A DNA stretch of 64,000 nucleotides from Nicotiana tabacum (Eukaryota > Streptophyta > Magnoliopsida > Solanales > Solanaceae). Both the position numbers and the translations under genes were made by a program. The notes below the pieces were generated by a model. That model was not told the origin of the DNA. It saw only the letters and a program-made list of their open reading frames with translations, and did not search any database. This document shows positions 24,086 through 36,353 of the stretch, one piece after another (the stretch's first letter is position 1; each line of letters starts with the position of its first letter). The stretch lies in NCBI RefSeq assembly GCF_000715075.1, contig NC_134096.1, positions 68,515,026-68,579,025 on the forward strand. The letters run 5' to 3'.

Positions 24086-24966
24086 ATTGGCCATGCTTGC
24101 GTGTGGATACTGATCCATCCCCTGTAGGGTTACCCTCTCATGTTTTTCTCTTGATGGTGTACACGCGGATTGTGAGGAACTGATGAGTTTCTGCTTGATG
24201 TGAGCTCTGGGGGAGCTGCTTACTGTTATTGAATCAGGTTGCACACCGTAATATTCCTTATTGTTTTATGGTTATTGAATTGGGTTACGTGCCGTAACAG
24301 ACTATTATTTGGTTACTGTATTTCACCCTTATATGCAATATCCTTGACTGTTGCCTGTTGTACTTGCATATCTTCTTTATATGCTGAGTTTTTGACTGAG
24401 TAAAACACTTTAAAATGAAAGTTTTTTAGCATCAAAGTAGTTATACTTGAGAATTTCCTGAATTGATCATATATCTGTTCTATACTTGTTGAAATTATGA
24501 ACTATACAGGTGTTGGTGAGTATCATTTTTAGTTCTTGCTTCTTGTACCTCGCCGAGGTTAGTTAGGATATTTATTGAGTACATATGGTCGGTTGTACTC
24601 ATACTACACTTCTGCACCTTTCATGCAGATCTTGGTGTTGATGCTGCTGTGTATGGCGAGGGCTGACATTGAAGATGTACCCACTTTTCGGTTATAGCTA
24701 CCTCTTGTTCTTGGTAGCTTTATATTTATAAATCTGTTTATGAACGTTTTGAACAGATGATGTATTTATTTCATACCATCTTTGTAAACTCTAAGTTTAG
24801 AAGCTCATGATTTGTACTACAAGTCCTTAGGGAATTGTATAGAATTGAGTTACTTCATTTTTTATACTTATCATTATCATTATATTGTGGTTTATTGTTA
24901 ATTGGCTTACCTAGTGGGTTAGGTTAGGTTCCATTATGACTAGTTGAACTTTGGGTCGTAACAAGT

Positions 24967-24978
24967 TGGTATCAGAGC
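24967..24978 (+). other. B primer-binding site (tRNA-Met initiator)
   Basis: TGGTATCAGAGC, 3 nt after the LTR end. A hairpin with different arms from E1/E2 (GGTATG ... CATACC, loop ATGACGTC) follows at 25036-25055. Confidence 0.92.
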
Positions 24979-27900
24979 TCTAGGTTCATAGCTTCTACGA
25001 GTCATGAGCAAGTGTCTAGTAGAGTCTTGTTGATCGGTATGATGACGTCCATACCTATCTATGAGAGGCTACAGGGAATTTAGGATAAACTTCCCATCTT
25101 TCTTTCCTTATCGTGCGACAGTGATTCAACTTGAAGTGTATCTCTTTTAATTCCTTCCACTCACTCATATGTGTATGTGAGCGCTCGGTATCAACTGTGC
25201 ATCGATGACTCGTGGATTCTATGGATAAGGTGCGAGCTGTGTTTTCTTCTTTTTGGTGATGGGCTAGTTTGGAGGACTTGAGGCCCTATTTGGAACGCAG
25301 CTTTGGATCGATAGTTTCAGTTGTGTGAGCTTGTACTTTTGGACTTCTATTTCTAGTGGTATCCCTATGAGTGGTTGGATCATGGATGTCTATATGATGA
25401 GTAGGATGTGACTGCGAGATGTGTTCAGATGGCTTGAATGTGATGGAAAGAGTTTGCTTGAGATGTGAAAAGGACTATTGGATGCCTTATTTCTATGGAT
25501 GTGTCATACAGTCTTAATTTATGAAGGTTTTGAGAGGTTCTTTCATGTTATTTCATTTGTGGAATGAAGTAGATTTTCATGTCTTGTTGATATGTTCAAA
25601 TTCAGAAAGATTAAGTGAGTGCATAGTAATTGTGGCTGTGAAAGGGTATAGAGAGATGTCAGTTTGAGGCTAAGCATGTGGGTTATCACATGCAGGGTAA
25701 TCTATGGATATGTTATCCTTATGATGTTGTGTGGAGGGTTTCTTTTCTACCAGTGGGTATATGTGTTGCGATTTGAGTTTGGATTGGTTGAGAAAGTTGA
25801 CATGACCGTTATGAGGATGAATGCAAGCTTAACAAATGATTTGAGGTATTATATGGTTTGTGTTACATGAGCTTATGAAGGATTTAGTTGAATCTCACTG
25901 AATTATTATGGCAGTAATAGAGTATGGGTATTTTGAGTTATCAAATATTTTATTCTATGGCTTAGAGACAAGTGGGGGAGTCTACTATCGGCGATTTGAT
26001 TGCATGGTTATGTGTTGTATAGATTTCAGCTTGAGGCATACTTGTGGATCGGTTATGACTTGCAAAGGTTGGTTTTGAGGATGAATTGAGTAAGGAATTT
26101 ATGGATGCATGATGTATTACACCTTATGGATATATGGAAGTCTTGGAAATGGTCTAGGGTTGTTGTTCGTGATAGATGTAATATACCAAGAAAAAGGATT
26201 CACTCAGTTGCTTAGAGGTGTGGACTACTTCTTTGGGTGTTATTGTGCTAGTGGGGCACATGTCGTTCGGCCCGTTTGGGCGGTGCAATTGAGATTTGAA
26301 CAGAGTGGATGACTCTCGAGAAGGTTCTAATGGATTTAAGATTTATATATGGCATTTGGGGAAATTTTCCGGATTTGTATATGGCTAAGATATGAGATTT
26401 GCATTGGATGGTGCTGGGACTTATGGTATTTCTGTATTTTAGTATCAGAAAGGTAAAAGGAACAACTTTAAATTCACAGAAAGTCTCCTAAAAGTGGATG
26501 TCTCGGTTGAGGTGCTTTGTGGGGTTCTTAAGAGGGAATACAACGGCTTATGGGCCTAATTATGGCGGTGTGGTTTCATGCTTGTGTCTCGTGTGGTGAG
26601 ATTTAGGTCAGGATCGTGTTATTATGGCAAGGAGAAGTGTTAAATTAAAGGCAATTCGGAAGGAACTAGGAGAAATAGGACAACTTGGTAGTAGATCAGA
26701 TCAGTATGGTAATGGATATAATCGGTTCTTTTGGTTCTTATGATGGGGTGAGTCTCTACATGTGTTTTGTGGCAATACTCTTGGGCTTGGCAACCTGCGT
26801 GACTTGGATGGGTTTGAGGAATTCAGTTCTGATGGCTTGGTTATGTGCAAATAGGTCTCGTAGAGTTCTCGATGATTTCTACTGCGGCTTGGGGTGGATA
26901 TTTTCTTCAAGCTTGGAAAATTTGTTGTGTGTTGTGATTTTACGCTGAATAGGATCTGGTGAAAGTTTTCTAGCTAATCGAGTATGTAATCCTCTTGTGA
27001 CTCAGAGTTAATAATGAGATTCTCGTGCTTTTCATATAATGGCATGATAGATGTAGTGCGTCCTGTGGGATTAAGATTTGCTTGTGTAAGGTCACGGTTT
27101 AGTTTTGAAGGGAATGTCATGAATTCTTAGACAACATGGATGGTTCTAGATGTCTAGATGAATGCTAGTACTTCTTGGTATTATCGAGAGGGCACGCATT
27201 TCAGAAGGTGCATTGTGTTCTGACTTCGGATGCTTCATTGGTATTGCAGTACTCGCATGGTTGATTAACTGCTGACTTTCAGAATTTTGCTATGTGTCAC
27301 GAAAGAATTATAGAAGTATTCCTCGTGGGATTATCGTGTATGAGAGATATGTTATTCATTCGAGTGGTGGAGTTGGGAACTGCTACGGTGATTCATGTGT
27401 TCTATAGATCTGGAGACTAGAAGTTCACAAAAGCATATTATTTCGGGGTTGTGGACTGTGAAGATGTGGCCAAAGTTAGTTAGATGGTGATACGTGTTAT
27501 GATTAGATCATTAAGGACTTTTGGAGGCCTATTTATCCATTTGGGGATGACTAGAGTCAATTTGGGGGCCTATTGGTAGGCTCGAGAAGGATGTATATTC
27601 TACACCAGGTCAGATTTGTTGACTAAGAATTGTTAGTGCTGAGGGGTGTGGCATTCAATTAGAGTTGAGCTTGTTGTTCTCTAATATGTTCTATATGTTA
27701 CTCTTTTATGATATGAGGGGTTGTGAAATGTTGATTATATGCACACATGATGCGGTTCTATTTGGGCCTTGTAGCCAAATTCGAGCAAGATGGTTATTAG
27801 GGTATTGAATGGCTTATTGTGGCTTGGTTATGGTTTTTCCTGTTAGTGGTATATTGTGCTATCAATTTCTCCATGCTTATGATCATGCACTTTGTGTATT

Positions 27901-28804
27901 TGATGTCGAATTGCATGTGGTTATTAATTTAGAGCATTGTGGCTTGAGGTATTTCATATGGACTAGTGTTCTGATGGGTCACGCATTGCAGCATGGTTAT
28001 GTTGGGATATGATCCTTTGTGATAGATTCATGTGTCTTGGTCCTACTATGTGTGATGGGTTCATAGCATTGCATTTGTGGTGGTAATTGTTGAGCTTGCA
28101 GGATAGTTCTTCCATTTGAGTCATTTTCTCATTTTTGGGTGAATTTTAATTATTGCTTATTGGTGCACCGATTTCACGATTTGCGGCGTGAGGTTGTATT
28201 GGTGTGGCATATCAGTAGAGTGGCTGTATTTGATGGGATGGGATCATTGGACTTATAATGGGTGCTACCGGATTTGATTGCAGTATATTTGGAAGGATAA
28301 TGTCACTAAGCGGCTTAGAAATTGGCTATGGTTCTTGTCGAACAAGGGAGAGCTCCATGACTTGTTGAGTTGATGAGTGGTTATGAGTTTCTCCGTGTTT
28401 CTTTCATCATCGGCAGTGTACAAAGATTTGAACGGAGTTTTATTTGGTATGAGGTTTGTTGCAGGTGTCGGGCATATTTTTGGGAAGTTATTGTGGTCAG
28501 AAGTTATCGTTGTGGGTATGCGAGTTATGTGGTATATCATGTGATTACATCTTGGGTTATGGTTATGACTTGATACAGCTTGATCAAACTTATACAATGT
28601 GTAGATACGAGATTCAGGTCTTGTAAGGAATTTCATATGTTGTAAATTAGGTTTCAAGGTTTATGGGTTAAGGTTGAAGGAATAATCTTCGGTTATGTTG
28701 AGTTGACGAATTTATACGGGTTGGGGGGTGATGTGGGATCACCTCCGGGTACGTGCATGGTAAGATTACACGGCGATTTGATGGCATTGGAATGACTCTT
28801 GGCA
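24979..28804 (+). other. B interior: 3.8 kb without coding capacity
   Basis: No frame shows Gag, protease, RT, RNase H or integrase motifs, and all frames are short. The plus strand is visibly rich in G and T and poor in C throughout. The last part (about 28380-28800) is alignable with D's 3' non-coding module (about 45470-45890). It is either a long cis-acting RNA or captured non-coding DNA; the function is unknown. Confidence 0.8.
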
Positions 28805-28820
28805 CGTTCGAGGACGAACG
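28805..28820 (+). other. Palindrome CGTTCGAGGACGAACG and relict pol tail in B
   Basis: A perfect 6-bp inverted repeat with loop AGGA. Read as codons, the frame gives FEDERMFK and runs on to stop at the TAA inside the LTR's first bases (ATG-TAA), the same ending as pol in C. The tail is therefore kept in an element with no pol. The purine-rich tract TATGGGAGAA (28831-28840) follows. Confidence 0.85.
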
Positions 28821-28840
28821 TATGTTTAAGTATGGGAGAA

Positions 28841-31800
28841 TGTAACGACCTGACCAATCATTTTAAGCATTTGCACTTCATTTGATGGTTTGAGGGCATG
28901 AGTAGCTCTGTATGATGTATTATGACTTGTGTGTATCGTCGGTTTCGATGTTCGGGTGATTCGGAATTAGTTTGGAAAAATGAATTTCATGTTTGTAGCT
29001 TTAAGTTGGAAGAGTTGACCAAGTTTAATTTTTGAGTATTTGACCTCGGATCGGAGTTTTGATGGTTTCGTTAGGTCCCAATGGAGATTTTGGACTTGGG
29101 CGTATGCTCAGATTTGCATTTGAATATTTCCAGAAGGTTTCAACACTAAATGACGAAAGTTGGAAATTTGAAGGTTTGGAATGTTTATAAGTTTGACCGA
29201 GAGTTGACTTTGATGATATCAGGTTCGAATTGTTGTTCCGACAGTTGGAATAGGTTCGTTATGTCATTTAGAACTTGTATGCAAAATTTGGGTTCATTTC
29301 GAATTGGTTAGGCTTGAATCAGACGCTTGGTTCGAAGTTTAAAGTTTATGAACATAAGAGATTGATCTTGATCGACGATTTCGTGATTTTGATGTTGTTA
29401 TGTGTGATTTGAGGCCTCGAATAGGTCCATGTTATGTTTTGGGAGTTGTTGGTATATTCGGACGGGGTTCCGAGGGGCTCAGGTGATTTTCGGGGTGGTT
29501 TCACGCCATTTCTTGGCCATTTTTAGATGTTGGTTTTTGGCTATAGGGTGTACATTGCGAACGCATAGAAGTGGTTGCGATCGCGAAGAGTAAAATGGGA
29601 AAAATGGACCTGTGAATCGCGATAGCGTAAGGCTTTTCGCAATTGCGTAGAGGAAATTCTATTGTCAATGATCCGACTTTGGAAGCTTATATCTTGCAAT
29701 CTATATGGAATTTGAAGATGATCCAAAAGTTAAAGTTGTAGTCCTTTATGTCTAGTTTCAGAAAATAAAACCGTTTATCATTTGGAGTTATGTACAAAAA
29801 GTTATGGCTGATACACTACATGCTGTTTGAGAAGAGTTTGGGAAGGGTTAATTGAAGTTTGTTCATCGCGAATGCGGGGATATGGTCGTGATCGCATAGG
29901 GTAAAAACTGTCCTAGAAAATTTTGTATTCACGATCACGAGGTTGGTGACCGCGATCGCGAAGGGCACCTCTGGAACAATGTATAAAGTACTCTATTTCA
30001 AAGGTCTTGGTTATTTTAGCATATTTGGAGCTATAGCACTCGGATTGAGGCGATTTTTGAGGTGACTTTCACCATATGGATTGGGGTAAGTGTTTTTTAC
30101 TCGGTTGTGATTATATTTAATGAATCCATCTTCGATTTTGGCATTTGATTGACGATTTTGAAAGAGAAATTGGAGGGTTTGTCTAAAATTTCATAAAGCG
30201 AATTTTTGAGTTTTAAACATCGATTCGGAGTCGGATTTGAGTGAAACTAGTATGGTTGAACTCGTAATTGAATGAGTTGTCCTATTTTGTGAGTTTTGTC
30301 TGGTTTCGAGGTATGTTCCCGGGTTGGAATTTTTGGTTGACTTTGGGCTTTTGATTAAAGAATCCACCTTTATCGATTGGGTATGTTTCCTTCGGCATTA
30401 TTTGATGTTCTTGAGTTGCTTTTGGCTAGTTTCGAGCTGTTTGGAGGTTGATATGCGCGAGATGGAATGTCTAGAGTAATGTTTGGCTTTCTCGATGTTA
30501 GTTTTGGCTTGTTTGAGGTAAGTATCATATCTATACTTGGTTGAGGCACTAATTGCCTGAATTTTTTATGATAGCTACGTGCTATCAGTGCGCGGGGGAG
30601 GGGGGGGGTGTGAACCCATGTGCTAACACCAGATGTATTTATCCATGCTCGAGTTGTGTTTAGGATACGATAAGCCTAGAATTGACTGTTAAGCTTTATG
30701 CTATGATGCTTCACATATTTATAATATTGTTGTGAACTGTTTGAGCCATGTTTAAGGCTATATAGAGGTATAATCCCTGAATGAATTTGATAAATGCTAT
30801 TATGTGATGAAATTGTCGATTTGAGCTTTGATGACACACTTTACATAGGCTTTATACCGGTACTGTTGGGACCCATACTGGTCGTTTCTTGCTGTTGTCT
30901 TACTAATTTCATTGATATTTCGTACTTAGTCATATTCATTCATTTCATATCATATCTCAGTCTCTGTTGTTATTTATTGATACATCATATCACTGTTCTT
31001 GAGCTAGTATCATGATATTGTGAGCCCGTGAGAGAGAGACTAGAGAGATTGATAACTGAGTGAAGCCGAGGGCCTGATTATGAGTGGCAATTATGGGATC
31101 GGGTTGTACGCCGCAGCGGTTATACTGATTTATGCTATTGCTTGGGCTGAACGAGCCCCTCCGGAATTTGCACACACCCACAATGATCTTATTTATTTGC
31201 TCAAGTGCGATATGATTGGACTGGATGCCTGTGACCACGCAAGGCGGATTGTGTTGTTATGCCCGTGACCACGCTGGGTGGATTGTGTTATTATGCCTGT
31301 GACAACGCCGTGCAAATTATGTTGTTATGCCTGTTTCCATGCTGGGCGGATTATGTTGTTATGCATGTGACAACGCCTGACGGATTGTTTTGTTATGCCT
31401 ATGACCACGCCGGGCAAATGGTGTTATTGTTATATGACCACGCAGAGCAGATTATGGATATAGGCACGTGAGTTATCCATGCGATTGATATTGAGCCTGT
31501 GACCACACCAGGCAGTTTATGATATTGAGCATGTGACCACACCAGGTGGTTTATGATATTGAGCATGTGACCATGCCAGGCTGGTTGTACGTAGAATTGG
31601 CCGTGGTTGCGTGTGGATATGGATACATCCCCCTAGGGTCACCTTCTCATGTCCTCTCTTGATGGTGTACATGCGGATTATGAGAAACCGACGGGTTTCT
31701 GGTTGATGTGAGCTTTGGAGAGTTGGTTACTGTTATTGGATCGGGTTGCATGCCGCAATAGGCCTTATTGTCTTATGGTTATTGGATTGGGTTGCGTGCG

Positions 31801-32464
31801 GTAACAGACTGTTATTTGGTTACTGCATTTCACCCATATTTGCAATTTCCTTGACTGTTACATTCCGTACTTGCATATCTTACTTATATGCTGGACTGAG
31901 TAAAACACTTTAAAAGAAATAAATTTTAGCATCAAAGCGGTTATACTTGATATTTTCCTAAATTGATCACATATATGTTCTATACTTGTTGAAATTATGA
32001 ATTGTACAGGCGTTGGTGAGTATCATTTTTTGATCTTGCGTCTTGTACCTTACCGAGGTTAGTTAGGATACATATTGAGTATATGGGGTCGATTTTACTC
32101 ATAATATACTTCTGCACCTTGCATGAAGATCTTGGTGTTAATGCTGGTGCATGTGGCGAGGGCTGGCATTGAAGATGTACCCGCATTCCGGTTATAGCCG
32201 CCTCTTATTGTTGGTAGCTTTATATTTATAAATCTATTTATGTACGTTACAAACTGATGATATATTTATTTTATACTAGCTTTATAAACTCTAAGTCTTA
32301 GAAGCTCATGATTTGGACTACCAGTCCTTGTGGAGTTGTATAAAATTGAGTTATTTCATTTTTGATTCTTATCATTATCATTATATTGTGGTTCATTATT
32401 AATTGGCTTACTTAGCGGGTTGGGTTAGGTTCCATCACGACTAGTTGAATTTTGGGTTGTGACA
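28841..32464 (+). repeat. B 3' LTR (3.62 kb)
   Basis: It starts TGTAACGACCTGAC and ends GGGTTGTGACA. It has a TATA box at 29982-29990, donors at 30083-30091 and 30525-30533, and a longer GACCACGCCGGGCGG array (31205-31600, about 10 units). The acceptor-like site is mutated to CATGAAG near 32128. A G-run lies at 30595-30609. Confidence 0.92.
31205..31600 (+). repeat. Expanded tandem array in B 3' LTR
   Basis: About ten units of GACCACGC-GGGCGGATT-GTGTTGTTATGCCTGT, period about 33-36 bp, degenerating rightwards to GACCACACCAGG. It is longer than the 5' LTR copy, so the array changes length between LTRs of one element. Confidence 0.85.
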
Positions 32465-32509
32465 GTCAAATTCCCGGCTTCGTACTTCCCGTTCTCGGAC
32501 GTACTCAAA

Positions 32510-33465
32510 TGTAATGACCCGATCATCTCTTTGCTTTCTAGGTCCCCGTTCCCCTGATTTAGACTCCTCGTATGTGCTTTTATTGTTTTATGACTAGCGG
32601 GGATGGTTGGTTCGTGTTTAGAAGGGTCAGGTTGAAATTAGAACACTTAGTTCCTTAATAATGGCCCATAATGGCCAAGTTCAACTTGAGTCAATATTTT
32701 GCGTAAACAACCCTGGAACTGGGATTTGACGGCCCCAATAAGTTTGTATGATGATTTTGGACTTGGCGCATGTTCGGATCTGGTTTCGGTAGACCCGGGA
32801 GCGTTTTGGTGCTTAATGTTGAACGTTGGCGCATTGAAGATTTTCACATTCTTTAAGTTTGGCTTGGAGTAGATTTTGGTGTTATCGAGACCCGTTTGGG
32901 ATTTTGAGCCTTGGAATAGTTATGCTGCTTTATGACTTGCATGCAAAAATTGGTGTCATTCTGAGTAGTTTAAGTTGGAAAAATTTGAAGTTTATAAGCC
33001 GATTCGATATGGTTTTGTGGTGCCATTCTTAGTTTTGATGTTGTTTTATGCTTTCTGAGGGTTCGAGAAACTCCATTTTATATTTACGAACTTTTTGGTA
33101 TGTTTGGTCGAGGCCCCGGGGCCCCCCGTGTGAGATTCGGAGGGCGACGGAGCTCGATTGCTCTTTGGAGAAGAGCTGAAGGGGCTGGCATCTGGTGCGT
33201 TCACAACTGTGGTGGGGATGGCCGCAGGTGCGGCGTATTGTTCGCAGAAGAGAAATGAAGGGGAGTCAGCGAGGTCCGTAGAAGTGAAGCATTTTTCGCA
33301 TAAGCGAACTCGCTTCTGCGATGGAGGGTCCGCAGATGCGGAGAGAGCAGTCTGGCCATGGGCGCAGGTGCGTCAGGAGAGCCGTAGAAGCGGGCTCGCA
33401 GATGCAAGACTTGGTCGCAGGTGCAAACATTCGTGGGTCATGCGTGTTCCGCAGATGCTGACAAT
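32510..33465 (+). repeat. C 5' LTR remnant
   Basis: It matches the 3' LTR (36349 onward) from its start through the CpG tract (33180-33460, GCAGGTGCG and CGCAGATGCG repeats) and then breaks into RT coding sequence. TATA, donors and the whole leader half are absent, so this copy cannot promote a normal transcript. Confidence 0.88.
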
Positions 33466-36353
33466 ATGTATTGATTTGGCTCCAGGTACCTTGCTTATCT
33501 CTATTGCATCGTACCGCATGGCTCCAAAAGAGTTGAAGGAGTTGAGAGAACAACTTGAGGAGTTACTAGCAAAGGGGTTCGTCAGACCGAGTGTGTCGCC
33601 TTGGGGTGCACCGATGTTGTTCGTGAAGAAGAAGGATGGGACTATGCGGATGTGCATTGATTACCGCTAGTTAAACAAGGTTACAATTAAGAATAAGTAC
33701 CCATTGCTGCATATTGATGATTAGTTTGACCACTTGCAAGGTGCCAGAGTGTTCTCTAAGATTGACTTGAGATCGGGGTATCATCAACCGAAGATTCATG
33801 ATTCAAATGTTTCGAAGACGGCTTTCTGGGCTAGATATGGCCACTATGAGTTTCTAGTGATTTCCTTTGGCTTGACAAACACCTCGGCGGCGTTTATGGA
33901 TTTGATGAACCCGGTATTTTGTCCATATATTGACTCATTTTTCATTGTCTTCATTGATGACATATTGATCTACTCACGTAGCATGGAGGAGCACGAGTAG
34001 CATTTGAGAGTTATGCTTCAGACCTTGCGGGAACAGAAGCTATATGCTAAGTTCTCCAAGTGCGAGTTCTGGTTAGATTCTGTGGCATTCTTGGAGCAAG
34101 TTGTATCAGGCGAGGGTATTAAGGTAGATCCCAGGAAGATCGAGGCAGTCTAGAATTGGCCTCGTCCTAACACAACGACTGAGTTCAGGAGCTTCTTGGG
34201 GTTAGCAGGTTATTATTGCCGGTTAGTGGAGGACTTCTCATCTATTGCAACACCTTTGACTAGATTGCCCCCATAAGGGTTCTCCATTCTGACGGTCCAA
34301 TGATTGTGAGGTGAGCTTTCAGAATCTCAAGAACGCATTGACTACAACATTAGTGTTAGTGTTGCCTTCTGGTTCAGGGATGTATACTGTGTATTGCGAT
34401 TCTTCACGCGTTGGCCTATGTTGTGTATTGATGCTGGAGGGGCGAGTTATTGCATATGCTTCACGTCAACTAAAGCCCCACAATATGAATTATCCCGTAC
34501 ATAATTTGGAGTTGGCCGTGATAGTTCATTCTCTCTAGATCTGCAGGCATTATTTTTATGGTGTGTCCTATGAGGTTTACACCGATCATCGCAACTTGCC
34601 GCATTTGTTCAAGTAGATGGATCTCAATTTGAGGCAACACAGGTGGCTTAAGTTACTGAAGGACTATGATATTACCATCCTTTGTCATCCAGGTAAGGAA
34701 AATGTGGTTGCAGATGCCTTTAGCCAAAAGGCTGAGAGTATGGGTAGTTTGGCATTCATTTCAGCAGAGGAGAGGCCATAGGCTTAGGACATTCAGTCCT
34801 TGGCTTAAAGAATTATGAGGTTGGATATTTCCGAGCCCAATCGAGTTCTTGCAAGCATCGTCTCTCATCTTCATTATTCGAGTAGAAGAAGGCTCGTCAG
34901 TACGACAATCCGCACTTGCTGGTTCTTAGGGAGACGATACTACAGGGTGGTGCCAAGGAGGTTACTATCGGTGAGGATAGTGTTCTCCGACTCCAGGGTT
35001 GTCTATGTGTTCCTAATGTTGATGGATTGAGAGAGAAGATTCTAGAAGAGGCACACAATTCACGGTATTCTATTCATCCAGGTGGTACGAAGATGTATCG
35101 TGACATGAGGCAACATTATTGGTGGCAGCGGGTGAAGAAGGACATAGTTGAGTATGTAGCGAGGTGCCTAAATTTCCAGCAGGTTAAGTATGAGCACTAG
35201 AGGCCAGGTGGCCTACTTCAGCATATGGTTATACTTGAGTAAAAATGGGAGCATATCACTATGGACTTCGTAGTTGGGTTGTCGCGGACTTTGAGGAACT
35301 TTGATGCAGTTTGGGTTATTTTCGACAGGTTGACCAAGTCGTCACACTTTATTCCGGTTGTGACTACATATTCTTCAAAGAGATTGGCCCAGATTTACAT
35401 TCGGGAGATTATTCGGATGCATGATGTGCCTGTTTCCATCATTTCAGATAGAGGCCCTCAGTTCACTTTGCACTTCTAGAAAGCAGTATAGAGCGAGTTA
35501 GGTACCTGGGTAGATCTCAGCACAGCCTTTCATCCGTAGACCGACGGGCAGTCACAGCGGACGGTTCAAATCTTGGAGGATATGCTCAAAGCATGTGAGA
35601 TTGACTTCGGAGGGAAGTGGGATCGATTATTGCCTTTACCTGAGTTTGCTTATAACAATAGTTATTAGCCTAGCATTGAGATGGCTCAATTTGAGGCTTT
35701 TTATGGTTGGTGATGTCGTTCTCCCATCGGATGGTTTGAGCTCGGCGAGGCTAGGTTATATGGCACTGATTTAGTGAAGGATGCCTTGGAGAAGGTGAAG
35801 TTGATTCAAGAGCAACTTCGCACAGCACAGTCCAGATCAAAGAGTTATGCGGATTAGAAGGCGTATGATTTATCATTTATGGTGGGCGAGAAGGTTCTCT
35901 TGAAAGTCTTGCCGATGAAGCAAATTTAGGAAGAAGGGAAAATTGAGCCCAAGGTTTATAGGTCCATTTGTGGTGTTGAGGCGAGTTGGGAAAGTTGCTT
36001 ATGAGCTTGCTTTGCCTCCCAGTCTATCAGGAGTTCATCCGGTTTTCCACGTGTCTATGCTACGAAAGTATCATGCCGACAGGTCGCATATGTTAGACTA
36101 CAACACGGTTTAGCTAGATGAGAGCCTGGGTTATGAGGAGGAGCTAGTTGCCATTGTTGACAGGCAGGTTCGCAAGTTGAGGTCTAAGAAAATTTCTACG
36201 GTAAAGGTCCAGTGGAGGTGTCAACCAGCCGAGGAGTTGACTAGGAAGACCGAGGAGGACATACAGAGCAGATATCCACGCCTATTCAGCACTCCAGGTA
36301 TGATTCTAGACTCGTTCGAGGACGAACGTTTGTTTAAGAGGTGGAGAATGTAA
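33466..36353 (+). pseudogene. C pol: RT-RNase H-integrase-chromodomain (broken)
   Basis: It begins within RT upstream of [12 protein letters not shown] carries IDYR followed by TAG at 33668, [13 protein letters not shown], and the catalytic FIDD near 33951-33962. RNase H is about 34380-34730 (YCDSS, NLELA, TDHRN, VVADA). The integrase zinc finger (about 35045-35195) has its second Cys changed to Phe. The core (about 35260-35580) keeps SDRGPQF, but the catalytic Glu is Gln (DGQSQRT). The chromodomain is about 36140-36290, with its usual Trp near the end replaced by Arg. Many stops (TAG at 33722, 33998, 34151 and others) and frameshifts occur. The tail FEDERLFKRW ends at the TAA supplied by the LTR's TGTAA. 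Confidence 0.9.
36336..36348 (+). other. C polypurine tract
   Basis: AAGAGGTGGAGAA directly before the 3' LTR. The palindrome CGTTCGAGGACGAACG lies just upstream at 36313-36328. Confidence 0.88.

Larger units (their letters stand above)
21710..24963 (+). repeat. B 5' LTR (3.25 kb)
   Basis: It starts TGTAACGACTCGAC and ends GGGTCGTAACA. It contains a sparse CpG tract with GATCGCGGAAG-like motifs (about 22430-22850), a TATA box, donors at 22942-22950 and 23374-23382, a GACCA-GCCGGGCGG array (23816-24085) and an acceptor-like CATGCAG ending at 24628. Confidence 0.92.
21710..32464 (+). mobile_element. B: complete LARD-like non-autonomous element (10.8 kb)
   Basis: Both LTRs (21710-24963 and 28841-32464), a perfect initiator-Met primer site, a purine-rich tract and a perfect target duplication GTCAA/GTCAA (21705-21709, 32465-32469). 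The 3.86-kb interior has no gag or pol domain in any frame, which fits a large retrotransposon derivative (LARD). The first 150 bases of the LTRs differ at roughly 15 positions by hand count. Its LTRs are distant relatives of the Tekay-type LTRs, with the same internal order of signals. It must have been mobilised by enzymes from another element. Confidence 0.92.

Noticed and set aside
28265..28657. 130-codon minus-strand frame in B's interior
   Set aside because: Antisense to the element, low complexity (His, Asn, Ile, Thr rich) as expected from the complement of a G/T-rich strand.
31205..31600. Regular repeat-spacer look of the hairpin arrays, like a CRISPR array
   Set aside because: The spacers are themselves repeated, the context is a plant LTR, and no cas genes exist. 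They are minisatellites.
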